DNA of 64,000 nt from a bacterium (GTDB taxonomy: Bacteria; Actinomycetota; Acidimicrobiia; Spongiisociales; UBA5794): assembly GCA_024228555.1 (NCBI GenBank), contig JAAETI010000912.1, positions 24,016 to 88,015 on the forward strand, given 5' to 3'. The notes under the pieces were generated by a model. It saw nothing but the letters and a program-made list of their open reading frames with translations. It was not told where the DNA came from and searched no databases. Below are positions 10,025 to 18,984 of this stretch, in pieces. The position numbers and the translations under genes were made by a program. Within the stretch, counting starts at the first letter, position 1; every line of letters starts with the position of its first letter.

Positions 10025-10318
10025 CTACAGCTTGTCGGCAGGATCCGGTGGATAGTTAATGTCTACATCGTCCACGATTCCAACGATCACCGCACGGATA
10101 GGTCCGGTGTCCAGCCCGAATATCTGCCGGGCCGAGTTCCCCTCGTCGAGGATCAGCACCGTCTCGCCGACCCCGGCACCTACAACATCGACTGCGATGG
10201 TGTACCCGTCGATATAGCCGTCCGCATCAATGAGATCGCAGATCATCAGCTTCCGCGAATCAAAGAATGCGCTGTTGATCGTAGAAACGACAGTCCCCGA
10301 TACGGTGCCCACCTTCAT
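10025..10318 (-). CDS. BMC vertex (pentamer) protein, EutN/CcmL family
   Basis: MKVGTVSGTVVSTINSAFFDSRKLMICDLID...AVDVVGAGVGETVLILDEGNSARQIF...AVIVGIVDDVDI. Confidence 0.9.
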   Translation of the reverse strand: MKVGTVSGTVVSTINSAFFDSRKLMICDLIDADGYIDGYTIAVDVVGAGVGETVLILDEGNSARQIFGLDTGPIRAVIVGIVDDVDINYPPDPADKL

Positions 10319-10587
10319 CTGGTCACATCCACCTGATCGACGATGCCAACGATGGCGTGATCGACGGGAACGAACCTGACGGGCATAGCTTCCGCCGCCT
10401 CACGCGAACTCACGAAATAGACCAACTCGCCGGGACCCGCCATTTGCACGGCATCGGCGGCTACCACCTTTGTGCCGACCGGGTTCTGATGCTTGTCGAG
10501 TGGCTGCACGATCAGGAATCTGACGCCCTCCAAGCCTTCTGACTTCACCGTGGCGACCACCGTGCCTTCGACTCTGGCTAACTGCAT
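10315..10587 (-). CDS. BMC vertex (pentamer) protein, EutN/CcmL family
   Basis: MQLARVEGTVVATVKSEGLEGVRFLIVQPLD...VAADAVQMAGPGELVYFVSSREAAEAMP...HAIVGIVDQVDV; 4-bp overlap with next gene. Confidence 0.9.
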   Translation of the reverse strand: MQLARVEGTVVATVKSEGLEGVRFLIVQPLDKHQNPVGTKVVAADAVQMAGPGELVYFVSSREAAEAMPVRFVPVDHAIVGIVDQVDVTR

Positions 10588-10588
10588 G

Positions 10589-11233
10589 TCACTGCCTCCG
10601 TTCCAGCGACCGCAGAACCAAACGACGCCGGAAACGCAGATCCGATCGCAGATTGAAAGCCATCTCGTCGTGGAGTTGGGCGATCACCCGTGCCTCCAAC
10701 AGGTGTCCGGCGTCGGCGCTCCACTGCTCGGCTGCCTCCGTGGCGGCCTCGACATCTGCGACACCTCCCGAGAACAACACGTAGCCCTTGCCACCAAGCC
10801 CATCGGCCATCTGCACCGCACTCAACTCGACGTAGGCCGCCTTCACGCCGGCGTCGGCTGCTTGAAGAACCGTGGCTATCCGGTCCGTTTCGACGATGCC
10901 GAGCGATTCCCCGCTGATCCAGGCCGCCTCGTCTCCGCCGGCGATGGCAGCGGTGACCGCAGGGTGGATGTCCGGTAGGAAGACGGAGTCGAGGACCGAA
11001 GGTCCACCCACGCCAAGACCTACTTCGAGTGCCTCGTCGACGCTTGCCGTGTCCCCGCTGACCAGCACGAGGTATTTGCCGGGGTGCACGGTTCCGGCGT
11101 AGATCGAACCAAGCGGTGACGCCTTGACCATTGCATCTCCGGCGGTTATCCCCACAGCGATCGAGGTGAACTCGATCATGGCCACTGCGGGATCGAACCC
11201 GGGGCTGTCGCTGGTCAAGACATCATCAGACAT
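10589..11233 (-). CDS. BMC-T tandem-domain shell protein
   Basis: Two BMC domains: AMIEFTSIAVGITAGDAMVKASPLGSIYAGTVHPGKYLVLVSGDTASVDEALEVG and SLGIVETDRIATVLQAADAGVKAAYVELSAVQMADGLGGKGYVLFSGGVADVEAATEAA. Confidence 0.9.
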   Translation of the reverse strand: MSDDVLTSDSPGFDPAVAMIEFTSIAVGITAGDAMVKASPLGSIYAGTVHPGKYLVLVSGDTASVDEALEVGLGVGGPSVLDSVFLPDIHPAVTAAIAGGDEAAWISGESLGIVETDRIATVLQAADAGVKAAYVELSAVQMADGLGGKGYVLFSGGVADVEAATEAAEQWSADAGHLLEARVIAQLHDEMAFNLRSDLRFRRRLVLRSLERRQ

Positions 11234-12683
11234 AGTTCAGCGCACCAACCACCGTGACACGTCGCACTCTCGAGAACGTACGGGGTCGGGTAAGGCCTTC
11301 GCCGGTAGGCGATGCAATCGAGAACGAGGTGAACCCCTCACCGCCCTCGCCAAGACCAGCGTGATTAGGGCCATTGGCAACAAAGATGCTGCAGTTCATA
11401 GCCCGCGCCATCTTGGTGATCGTGGCGACATTCGTTGAATGAATCGAAGCGGTATGACGGAACCCATGTTCCGAACGGACCGCAAGATTGATGGCAACGT
11501 CGACATCCTTGACACGCACGACCGGCATCACCGGCATCATCTGCTCGGTCCAAACCAGGGAGTGATCTACCGGCACCTCGGCAAGCAGCAGCCTGATCGA
11601 TGAATCGACGCTGACCCCGATCGCAGCAAGAATGGTGTGGGCGTCCTTGCCGATCCACTCTCCATTGATCAGGCCGGGCTTCGACGGCTCACCCATCTGC
11701 TTGAAGATGACTCGCTCGAGTCTCTTCAGCTCGTGCTCCTTCAAGCGATAGGCGCCCGCTGCAGTCATTGCCTGGATGAGACGATCGGCGACCGTATCAA
11801 CGACGATGGTCGTCTTCTCGTCAACGCAGATGATGTTGTTGTCGAACGAAGCACCGTTGACGATGTCTCGTCCGGCCTTGGAGATGTCGGCGGTTTGGTC
11901 GACGACAGCAGGCGGATTGCCCGGACCGGCCGTTATAGCCTTCTTCTGCGTCTTCAACGCCTCCTTGACAACACCAGGGCCCCCGGTGACCAACAGCACC
12001 CGTACGTCCGGGTGATACATCACCTCACGAGCGCTCTCTAACGTCGGATTGGGGATTGCCGTGATCAGATCAGGTGGCCCACCTGCGGACTCGATCGCCC
12101 GGTTGAGTAGCTTGATGTTCTCAACAGACACCCTCTTTGCACTCGGATGCACGTTGAACACAACAGCGTTGCCGGCAGCAATCATTGCAATCGAGTTGTT
12201 GATGATCGTCGACGTTGGGTTGGTCGTGGGTGCGATCGAACCGATCACCCCGTACGGCGCCCACTCGGTGACCATCATCCCATCGTCACCGGTCACAGCG
12301 TGAGGCTCGAGGTCCTCCGTCCCCGGCGTACCAATAGTGACGACACGGTTCTTGATGATCTTGTCGTCGGCGCGACCAAGACCCGTTTCCTCACGGGCCA
12401 TGTACGCAAGACGTTCACCTTCACGAAGCATTGCACTGCGCATGGCTTCGACAATCGTGCGCCGCCCATCGAGACCCATGTCGCGGTATCTCCCAAAGGC
12501 CCGTCGAGCTGCCGCGACAGCGGTGTCGATGGTTGGGTAGATACCGTCGCCGAGCTGCTCTTGGTACGCAGCCAATTCGTCACTGGCCGCCAAGGTGGGA
12601 CCGGCTCGATCCGCCGAGCCGGCAGCCGCAACACGACCCTTGACCCGCTCGATGATGGCTTGGACATCATGATCACTCAGCAT
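11226..12683 (-). CDS. CoA-acylating-type aldehyde dehydrogenase (PduP/EutE-like) with N-terminal encapsulation-type peptide
   Basis: N-term MLSDHDVQAIIERVKGRVAA; APTTNPTSTIINNSIAMIAAGNAVVFNVHPSAKR; VTGGPGVVKEALKTQKKAITAGPGNPPAVVD; NGASFDNNIICVDEKTTIV. Confidence 0.9.
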   Translation of the reverse strand: MLSDHDVQAIIERVKGRVAAAGSADRAGPTLAASDELAAYQEQLGDGIYPTIDTAVAAARRAFGRYRDMGLDGRRTIVEAMRSAMLREGERLAYMAREETGLGRADDKIIKNRVVTIGTPGTEDLEPHAVTGDDGMMVTEWAPYGVIGSIAPTTNPTSTIINNSIAMIAAGNAVVFNVHPSAKRVSVENIKLLNRAIESAGGPPDLITAIPNPTLESAREVMYHPDVRVLLVTGGPGVVKEALKTQKKAITAGPGNPPAVVDQTADISKAGRDIVNGASFDNNIICVDEKTTIVVDTVADRLIQAMTAAGAYRLKEHELKRLERVIFKQMGEPSKPGLINGEWIGKDAHTILAAIGVSVDSSIRLLLAEVPVDHSLVWTEQMMPVMPVVRVKDVDVAINLAVRSEHGFRHTASIHSTNVATITKMARAMNCSIFVANGPNHAGLGEGGEGFTSFSIASPTGEGLTRPRTFSRVRRVTVVGALNYV

Positions 12684-12693
12684 GGCTCAGCGC

Positions 12694-12981
12694 TCACTTC
12701 TGATACTTGGTGTCGCCATTGACTTCCCACGTGTCGACAATCGCCATGATCACCGCATCACAAGGTTTGTCCTTGGTCAGCGCGGTCTGGCGGGCCGAAC
12801 TGCCCGAGGCGTACATGACGACTTCGTCGACGCCGGCACCGACTGCGTCGACAGCAACGACGTAGCTCCCTGTTTCCTCGTTGTCGACGCCGAGCTGGCG
12901 CACGACGAGGAACTTCATACCTTCGAGCAATTCCTCCTTGCGGCTCGCCACAAGGGTTCCTGCCACCCTTCCCAGATGCAT
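12694..12981 (-). CDS. BMC vertex (pentamer) protein, EutN/CcmL family
   Basis: MHLGRVAGTLVASRKEELLEGMKFLVVRQLG...VAVDAVGAGVDEVVMYASGSSARQT...AVIMAIVDTWEV. Confidence 0.9.
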   Translation of the reverse strand: MHLGRVAGTLVASRKEELLEGMKFLVVRQLGVDNEETGSYVVAVDAVGAGVDEVVMYASGSSARQTALTKDKPCDAVIMAIVDTWEVNGDTKYQK

Positions 12982-13055
12982 GGATTACCTCCTATGCCGA
13001 GATCGGAGCCACGCCACACTGCGGCGTCATCCGACCGTCGGTTGGCTTGGGTGGG

Positions 13056-13358
13056 TTACCCGAACTCCTGCTCAGCCTCCTCGGCGCGGCCAAGCGGCAG
13101 CACCAAATCGAGATTGAGGTGAGGACGTGCGATAACGTGAGTAGCGATAACCTCGCCGACCTTCTCGGCACCGCGCACACCGGCGTCAACCGCGGCCTTT
13201 ACCGCGGCCACGTCGCCACGAACCACTGCGGTCACATAACCGCCGCCGGTCTTCTCATAACCCACGAGTTCGACTTTGGCAGCCTTCACCATTGCATCTG
13301 AGGCTTCGACCATCGCCGCAAAACCTCGAGCTTCAATCATTCCAAGAGCTTCAGCCAT
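13056..13358 (-). CDS. BMC-H hexameric shell protein
   Basis: [61 protein letters not shown]; PduA/CcmK-type. Confidence 0.95.
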   Translation of the reverse strand: MAEALGMIEARGFAAMVEASDAMVKAAKVELVGYEKTGGGYVTAVVRGDVAAVKAAVDAGVRGAEKVGEVIATHVIARPHLNLDLVLPLGRAEEAEQEFG

Positions 13359-13385
13359 ATGAAGCGTCTCCTTTCGTTACGTGTA

Positions 13386-14015
13386 CTAAGACTTCTCGCG
13401 TCCGGTGACGCCCTCGATTGCCGCGGCAGCAGCCCGCCAGCCGACATCGATGTCCTTCTCTTCACCTGCCAGATACATGCGGCCCATTGAACCGTATGAC
13501 CGGACTTCGAGGATGTTGATGTCCGCCGCCTTCTCTGCCTCGTTGGCGGCAAGCGCCGAATAGACCGCAGGCTCGCACTCGAGAAGGTAGAGAGTTTGGC
13601 CGGGAATGATCATGTGTCCATGACGGTCCCTGTTGACCAGCTGAGCATGGTGGTCATCGATACGACGAATGATCTGACTGGACAGAAGCCGAGGTTTGAT
13701 GCGGTCCTCCTCGGTGAGGCCAATCGCATCGAGGATCGCTTCACCCGCCGCCCTTGTCTCTGCCTGATCGGGCGAATGTAGTTCGAGTACACCAAAGTAG
13801 CGCTCAATGATTTGCATCCCTGGCCACACCTTGGTCGCCTTGAGGGCAATGTCGGTGAGCCTGTTGATCTCGATGCCCGGCGCAACCTCGACCCACAACG
13901 ATGCGTCATAGGCCAGGGGTAAGAACCCTTTGGCGACCGTGCCCAAGAACGCCGCGTACTGCGGCTGCAGGCTGTCCAAGAACGCGTATGACCTGAGCTC
14001 AATACCCGTCGCCAT
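13386..14015 (-). CDS. BMC-T-like shell protein, divergent subfamily
   Basis: [83 protein letters not shown]...[45 protein letters not shown]; resembles from memory the third BMC-T type of Haliangium ochraceum; start at ATG 14015. Confidence 0.75.
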   Translation of the reverse strand: MATGIELRSYAFLDSLQPQYAAFLGTVAKGFLPLAYDASLWVEVAPGIEINRLTDIALKATKVWPGMQIIERYFGVLELHSPDQAETRAAGEAILDAIGLTEEDRIKPRLLSSQIIRRIDDHHAQLVNRDRHGHMIIPGQTLYLLECEPAVYSALAANEAEKAADINILEVRSYGSMGRMYLAGEEKDIDVGWRAAAAAIEGVTGREKS

Positions 14016-14832
14016 TTGAATCTCCTTCGTCTCCGCTAACAATCTGCACGCCCGCCGAGGCACCGATCCGGCTCGCTCCCGCCGCAATCATGTCCTCGAC
14101 ATCCTCGAGAGTCCGCACCCCACCGGAAGCCTTGACTCCCATATCGGGCCCAACAGTTTCCCGCATCAATGCCACGTCGTAGACAGTGGCACCGCTCGAA
14201 CCAAATCCGGTTGAGGTCTTCACGAAGTCTGCTTTCGCCTCCTTCGCCAGCGACGATGCGACGACCTTCTCCTCGTCAGTCAACAACGCTGTCTCCAAAA
14301 TGACCTTGCACAGCCCGCCGACTTCGTGAGCTGCCTCGGCAACCTGGGCAATGTCCTCACGTACTTGGTCGTAGTTGCCAGATTTCAGCGCTCCTACGTT
14401 GAGGACCATATCAACCTCTCTGGCCCCCTCCCGGAGAGCGCGGCGGGCTTCCATAGCCTTGATCGCCGTCGTCGTTGCCCCCAGCGGGAACCCGATGACC
14501 GTGCAGGTAACTACCCCTGAGCCACGCAAGCTTTCAGCAGCCCGCTTCACCCATGTCGGGTTGATGCAAACCGAGGCAAACTTGAACTCGCGGGCCTCCG
14601 CACACAGCACATCGATTTCCTCAGCGTCTGCGTCGGGTTTGAGCAGCGTGTGGTCGATATAGCGGGCAAGGTCCATCGGCACGTCAGCCGCATCGCCATG
14701 GAAGCTGACCCTGTCGGCTCCATTGGCAACTACGTTTCGTACCGCTTCCGGCGATTCGCAGACGTCATAGCGCATGGTCAATGCTGTAAGCACTTCTTGT
14801 GTTACTGCCTCAATTAGGTTTTCCCTGTCCAT
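13999..14832 (-). CDS. deoC: Deoxyribose-phosphate aldolase with N-terminal encapsulation-type peptide
   Basis: [73 protein letters not shown]-term [18 protein letters not shown]. Confidence 0.93.
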   Translation of the reverse strand: MDRENLIEAVTQEVLTALTMRYDVCESPEAVRNVVANGADRVSFHGDAADVPMDLARYIDHTLLKPDADAEEIDVLCAEAREFKFASVCINPTWVKRAAESLRGSGVVTCTVIGFPLGATTTAIKAMEARRALREGAREVDMVLNVGALKSGNYDQVREDIAQVAEAAHEVGGLCKVILETALLTDEEKVVASSLAKEAKADFVKTSTGFGSSGATVYDVALMRETVGPDMGVKASGGVRTLEDVEDMIAAGASRIGASAGVQIVSGDEGDSNGDGY

Positions 14833-14839
14833 TTGTCTC

Positions 14840-15463
14840 CTACGCCTTTGAGTAGCGTTGCTCGATCTCGTTAATCATGTTCACCCGCCTGGCATGGCGA
14901 TCTCCACCCCATGGTGTCGCCAGCCATTCTTGGACAATCTGCCACGCCAATACTTCCCCGATGAGTCCCGCACCAAGGGTCAGCACGTTGGCGTGATTGT
15001 GCTCGCGGCTATTGCGGGCGCTCGACAGGTCGTAGCAAAGGGCGGCGCGGACGCCGGGGACCTTGTTGGCAACCATCGATGATCCAATGCCGGCGCCATC
15101 GACAACAATCCCCCACTCCGCCTTGCCGGCGGCGACCGCACTTGCGACCGCGTGGGCGAAATCGGGATAGTCGACCGACGATGAAGAGTCGGTTCCACAG
15201 TCAAGAACACCATGGCCTTGCTCACGGAGCCGAAACGCCAATCGTTCCTTGAGGGGATAGCCGCCGTGGTCGGCGCCGATTGCGATCGTGTGGTCAACGG
15301 AGCGCCGGCTGTCCGCGACCGGCTGCGGTGCCGAGGTCGATATCGAAGCGTCTTCGCCGCTGGCGTCGCCGATAACACCGTCGACGATACGGGCAACCAT
15401 CTCGCGCACGTCTTCGGTGTCCGGGCGGCCGGGGATTCGACTCTGCGGTGGGGGTGCCATCAA
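14840..15463 (-). CDS. rpiB: RpiB-family sugar-phosphate isomerase with ~60-aa N-terminal extension (BMC-associated)
   Basis: Core [53 protein letters not shown]...[28 protein letters not shown]; extension contains [16 protein letters not shown]. Confidence 0.9.
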   Translation of the reverse strand: MMAPPPQSRIPGRPDTEDVREMVARIVDGVIGDASGEDASISTSAPQPVADSRRSVDHTIAIGADHGGYPLKERLAFRLREQGHGVLDCGTDSSSSVDYPDFAHAVASAVAAGKAEWGIVVDGAGIGSSMVANKVPGVRAALCYDLSSARNSREHNHANVLTLGAGLIGEVLAWQIVQEWLATPWGGDRHARRVNMINEIEQRYSKA

Positions 15464-15557
15464 GTCATCCTAGAAGAGTGGATGGCCGTTGCCACGTCGC
15501 CATGTGCTTTGAAGCGATCGCGGAGTTGTTTGGTGCCCACCGTCGTATGATTGGCCC

Positions 15558-16220
15558 ATGACCGACACCGATCCAGCCTTCCTCTGGGAAACCGAAGCCC
15601 TCCGATCCGGTGCGCAACGCACAACCGAGGTAGAACTCGACGATGCTGCGGCCGAACCTCGCTCAGGAAAGGACGAGCCCGCTTCTGGCAACTGGGTTAC
15701 CTTGCGTATAGCCAGCCAGTCCACGGGAATCCCTGTCGAGACGCTGCGTAAGTGGGCACGACGAGCCACGATCCCCACATACCTCACCCCAACCGCCGCC
15801 GGAACGAATATCCGGATGGTTGACCTCGATGGCATAGTCGCCCGAGCCGCCGATCTCGGCCGCCCGCTGCACCCTCCCCCAACTGAAGCCGAACCACCGC
15901 CAGTTACTCGAGCGTCTGCCCCTGTCCCGGAAGGCACGATGATCGTGCCGGTTGATGCGTGGAACAAGATGCTCAATCAGCTCGGCAACCTTCACGAGGC
16001 AGGGCAACACCTTGCCGAGGCCAGGGAGCGAGCAGCCAAGGCCGAAACAGAAGCCAAGTTCCTCAGAGAACGACTCGCCGAACTTCGCCAGGATCCGGTG
16101 CCCCCTGCTCCGCAGCCGACCGGCAACGATCCAGTGATATCGGCCGATGTTGCGGCCGAGCCACCGGAGAAAGTCTGGCACTACCTCATACGTCGAGTCC
16201 GAGACAGGGGTGATGCCTGA
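15558..16220 (+). CDS. HTH (MerR-like) DNA-binding protein with coiled-coil
   Basis: VTLRIASQSTGIPVETLRKWARRATIPTYL...RMVDLDGIVARAADLG; coiled-coil EAGQHLAEARERAAKAETEAKFLRERLAELRQ. Confidence 0.6.
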   Translation: MTDTDPAFLWETEALRSGAQRTTEVELDDAAAEPRSGKDEPASGNWVTLRIASQSTGIPVETLRKWARRATIPTYLTPTAAGTNIRMVDLDGIVARAADLGRPLHPPPTEAEPPPVTRASAPVPEGTMIVPVDAWNKMLNQLGNLHEAGQHLAEARERAAKAETEAKFLRERLAELRQDPVPPAPQPTGNDPVISADVAAEPPEKVWHYLIRRVRDRGDA

Positions 16221-16257
16221 TTCCCTCTCTGGGTCTACCGGTATTAGCCTCGCTCTT

Positions 16258-17166
16258 ATGACCGCCCCCGCGATCTCCGCACACAACCTCGGCCACGCCT
16301 ACGGTGACGTCGTCGCCCTGCATCACCTCGATGTCGAGGTGCCTACCGGACGGATCGGATTGGTCGGAGCCAACGGTGCCGGCAAGACGACACTCATCAA
16401 GATCCTGCTCGGCATTCTCCACCCGACAACCGGAGGTGTGCAGGTTCTGGGCAACGACCCCGCCGAGGATGTCGTCGCAGTGCGCAACCGCATTGGCTAC
16501 ATGCCGGAGGGTTTCTGTCTACCGGCTGCGCAGAGCGCTGCCGACTTCGTCTCGTATGCGGCTGAGCTCGCAGGAATCCCACCTCAAGAGTCGCGGCAGC
16601 GAGCTTCTGACATCCTGACGATGGTCGGTCTCCACGAAGAACGGTTCCGATATCTCGGCGACTTCTCCACCGGTATGAAGCAAAGGGCCATGTTGGCGCA
16701 AGCGATAGTGCACGATCCCGAGATTGTGTTTCTCGACGAGCCAACCGCTGGACTGGACCCCGCGGGTCGCGAGGAGATGCTCGAACTGATCAGTCGCCTC
16801 GGTGGTTTTGGCATCAACGTGCTGGTCTCGTCACACGTCCTACCCGACATCGAACGGACGTGTGATTGGGTGGTCATGCTCGACGGCGGCCAAGTGTTGC
16901 GCAATGGACCCTTATCCGGCCTCACCGAGACCAACATTGTCGAACTCGAGGTCATTGACAACGTCGACCTCCTGACTGCGGAGTTGACCCGGCTCGGCGC
17001 AACCGTTGAAACACACGGCAATGTGATCGTCCTCAACACCGTCGATGCCGATCCGTTTGTGCTGGCGCGCGATGCGCTTGCCACCACTGGTGCGCCACTG
17101 CGGCGGATGGGTGCGCGCTCAACGACTCTCGAAGACATCTTCCTCGGGGAGGCGCCCGATGGCTGA
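16258..17166 (+). CDS. ABC transporter ATP-binding protein
   Basis: [49 protein letters not shown]. Confidence 0.93.
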   Translation: MTAPAISAHNLGHAYGDVVALHHLDVEVPTGRIGLVGANGAGKTTLIKILLGILHPTTGGVQVLGNDPAEDVVAVRNRIGYMPEGFCLPAAQSAADFVSYAAELAGIPPQESRQRASDILTMVGLHEERFRYLGDFSTGMKQRAMLAQAIVHDPEIVFLDEPTAGLDPAGREEMLELISRLGGFGINVLVSSHVLPDIERTCDWVVMLDGGQVLRNGPLSGLTETNIVELEVIDNVDLLTAELTRLGATVETHGNVIVLNTVDADPFVLARDALATTGAPLRRMGARSTTLEDIFLGEAPDG

Positions 17167-18046
17167 ACCAACCGGTGCCGTATTCGATCTCGGCTACAAG
17201 CCATACGAAGGCGAACGCCTCGGACGTTCCGGTGCAATCCGGGCAATGGTCAAAGACGGCGTCCGCCGCGTGATGGGGCTGCGCCGCAAGGCGCGCAGGA
17301 AGGTCTATCCGTGGACGCTGGTCGTGTTCGCTGTCGTGCCCGCCGCCGTGTTTGTGGGCCTTGCGTTCATTTGGGGTTCCTTTGCCCCCGATGCGGACAG
17401 TCCCTTTGGCGGGATCGCCGAGTACCTGGGCTGGAGCGGCGCCATGGTCATGCTCTTTGTTGCATTGGCCGCACCTGAACTTCTGATTCCCGATCGTGAA
17501 GAGGGCGTGCTTGCGGTATACAGTTCCCGGCCGCTCACCGCAGGGGACTACATCGCAGCGAGGATCGGAGCACTGTTCTCCGTCGTCGCTTCATTCATGC
17601 TTCTCCCCAACCTCTTGATGTATGTCGGCTTGGCTGCACTGGACTCACGAGGTCTTGGGGCGGCGCTGCTTGGTGATGTCGACGATCTTGCAAGAGTGTT
17701 GGCGACCATGCTCGCCTACATCGTTGGGTATGGAGCGCCGGCTTTGCTGATCGCCACCTACCTGAAGAGGACCGGCCCGGCTGCGGGAACCTACTTGGCG
17801 GTGATGTTCGGCTCGGCTGCCTTTGCCGAGGCGTTCCAACGCATCGACTTCGTTGGAGCCCGCTTCGGAACCATGCTCTCGCTATTGCAGCACCCCGAAA
17901 TCATACGTAATTGGGTCTTCGATCAGCCGCAGGAAGCAGCCCCCACCGCCGCCGGGTTCGAGCCGTGGGCTTCGGCAATTGCGATCGCGGTGATGGGAGT
18001 AGCAACCATCTACCTAATGCATCGACGCTATCGGCGGGAGCTATGA
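17159..18046 (+). CDS. ABC transporter permease
   Basis: Multiple hydrophobic segments; overlaps upstream ATPase by 8 bp. Confidence 0.8.
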   Translation: MAEPTGAVFDLGYKPYEGERLGRSGAIRAMVKDGVRRVMGLRRKARRKVYPWTLVVFAVVPAAVFVGLAFIWGSFAPDADSPFGGIAEYLGWSGAMVMLFVALAAPELLIPDREEGVLAVYSSRPLTAGDYIAARIGALFSVVASFMLLPNLLMYVGLAALDSRGLGAALLGDVDDLARVLATMLAYIVGYGAPALLIATYLKRTGPAAGTYLAVMFGSAAFAEAFQRIDFVGARFGTMLSLLQHPEIIRNWVFDQPQEAAPTAAGFEPWASAIAIAVMGVATIYLMHRRYRREL

Positions 18047-18984
18047 CCACCAGCCCTGCCCTAGTTGATAACCCCACTGTCGAAATCAATGCAGTTTCCA
18101 AGTGGTTTGGACAGAAGGTGGCCGTCTCCGACGTCACGTGCTCTTTTGGCCCGGGCCTGACCGGACTGCTTGGACCAAACGGCGCAGGCAAGACAACCCT
18201 GCTGCGGATGCTGACCGGGCTGATCCGCCCCTCCCAGGGCGAGGTCCTCGTCAAGGGACAGGAACCTCGCACCCAAGTGGACAGCTACAAGGAGCTCGGC
18301 TTCGTGCCGGAGGAGAGCGCGCTCTACAACATGCTGACCGGCCAGGAGTATGTGACGTACGGAGCGCGACTGTCAGGCGTCTCTGATCCCGAACGAGCGG
18401 CCAAGGCTGCACTCGAAGAGGTCGGGCTCACTGCAGATGCGGACCGGCCTGTCGGTGGCTTCTCCAAGGGAATGCGGCAGCGCACAAAAGTCGCGGTCGC
18501 CCTCGTCCACAACCCGGAGATATTGATCCTCGATGAGCCGCTGAACGGAACCGACCCAGTACAGCGGGCCCACCTCATCAGCCTCTTCCAGGCACTCACC
18601 GAGCGTGGCAATACAGTGATCGTGTCGTCCCACGTTCTCCAAGAGGTAGAACGGATGACCGATCGTGTTATCGCGATCGTGGACGGCAAGCTGGCTGCCG
18701 CCGGTGACATCGCCGCCATCCGACGCGCCATGTCGGACATCCCGTATCGGGTTGTCATCGAATGCGACAAGACCCGCACGTTGGGTGCGGCACTCCTCGA
18801 CCATGAAGGGGTCTTCAGCGTCACTGTCGATGAACGCTCGCTACACATCGAGACCTCGGACCTCGCCGGGTTGGGAAGCATCATCGCCGGACTTGCTGTT
18901 ACCCATGACGTTCGCCTATCTCGGTTCGCTCCGGAGGACGAATCGCTCGAAAGCGTGTTCCGCTATCTGGTGGGTGGCCGATGA
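18043..18984 (+). CDS. ABC transporter ATP-binding protein
   Basis: [49 protein letters not shown]. Confidence 0.93.
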   Translation: MTTSPALVDNPTVEINAVSKWFGQKVAVSDVTCSFGPGLTGLLGPNGAGKTTLLRMLTGLIRPSQGEVLVKGQEPRTQVDSYKELGFVPEESALYNMLTGQEYVTYGARLSGVSDPERAAKAALEEVGLTADADRPVGGFSKGMRQRTKVAVALVHNPEILILDEPLNGTDPVQRAHLISLFQALTERGNTVIVSSHVLQEVERMTDRVIAIVDGKLAAAGDIAAIRRAMSDIPYRVVIECDKTRTLGAALLDHEGVFSVTVDERSLHIETSDLAGLGSIIAGLAVTHDVRLSRFAPEDESLESVFRYLVGGR

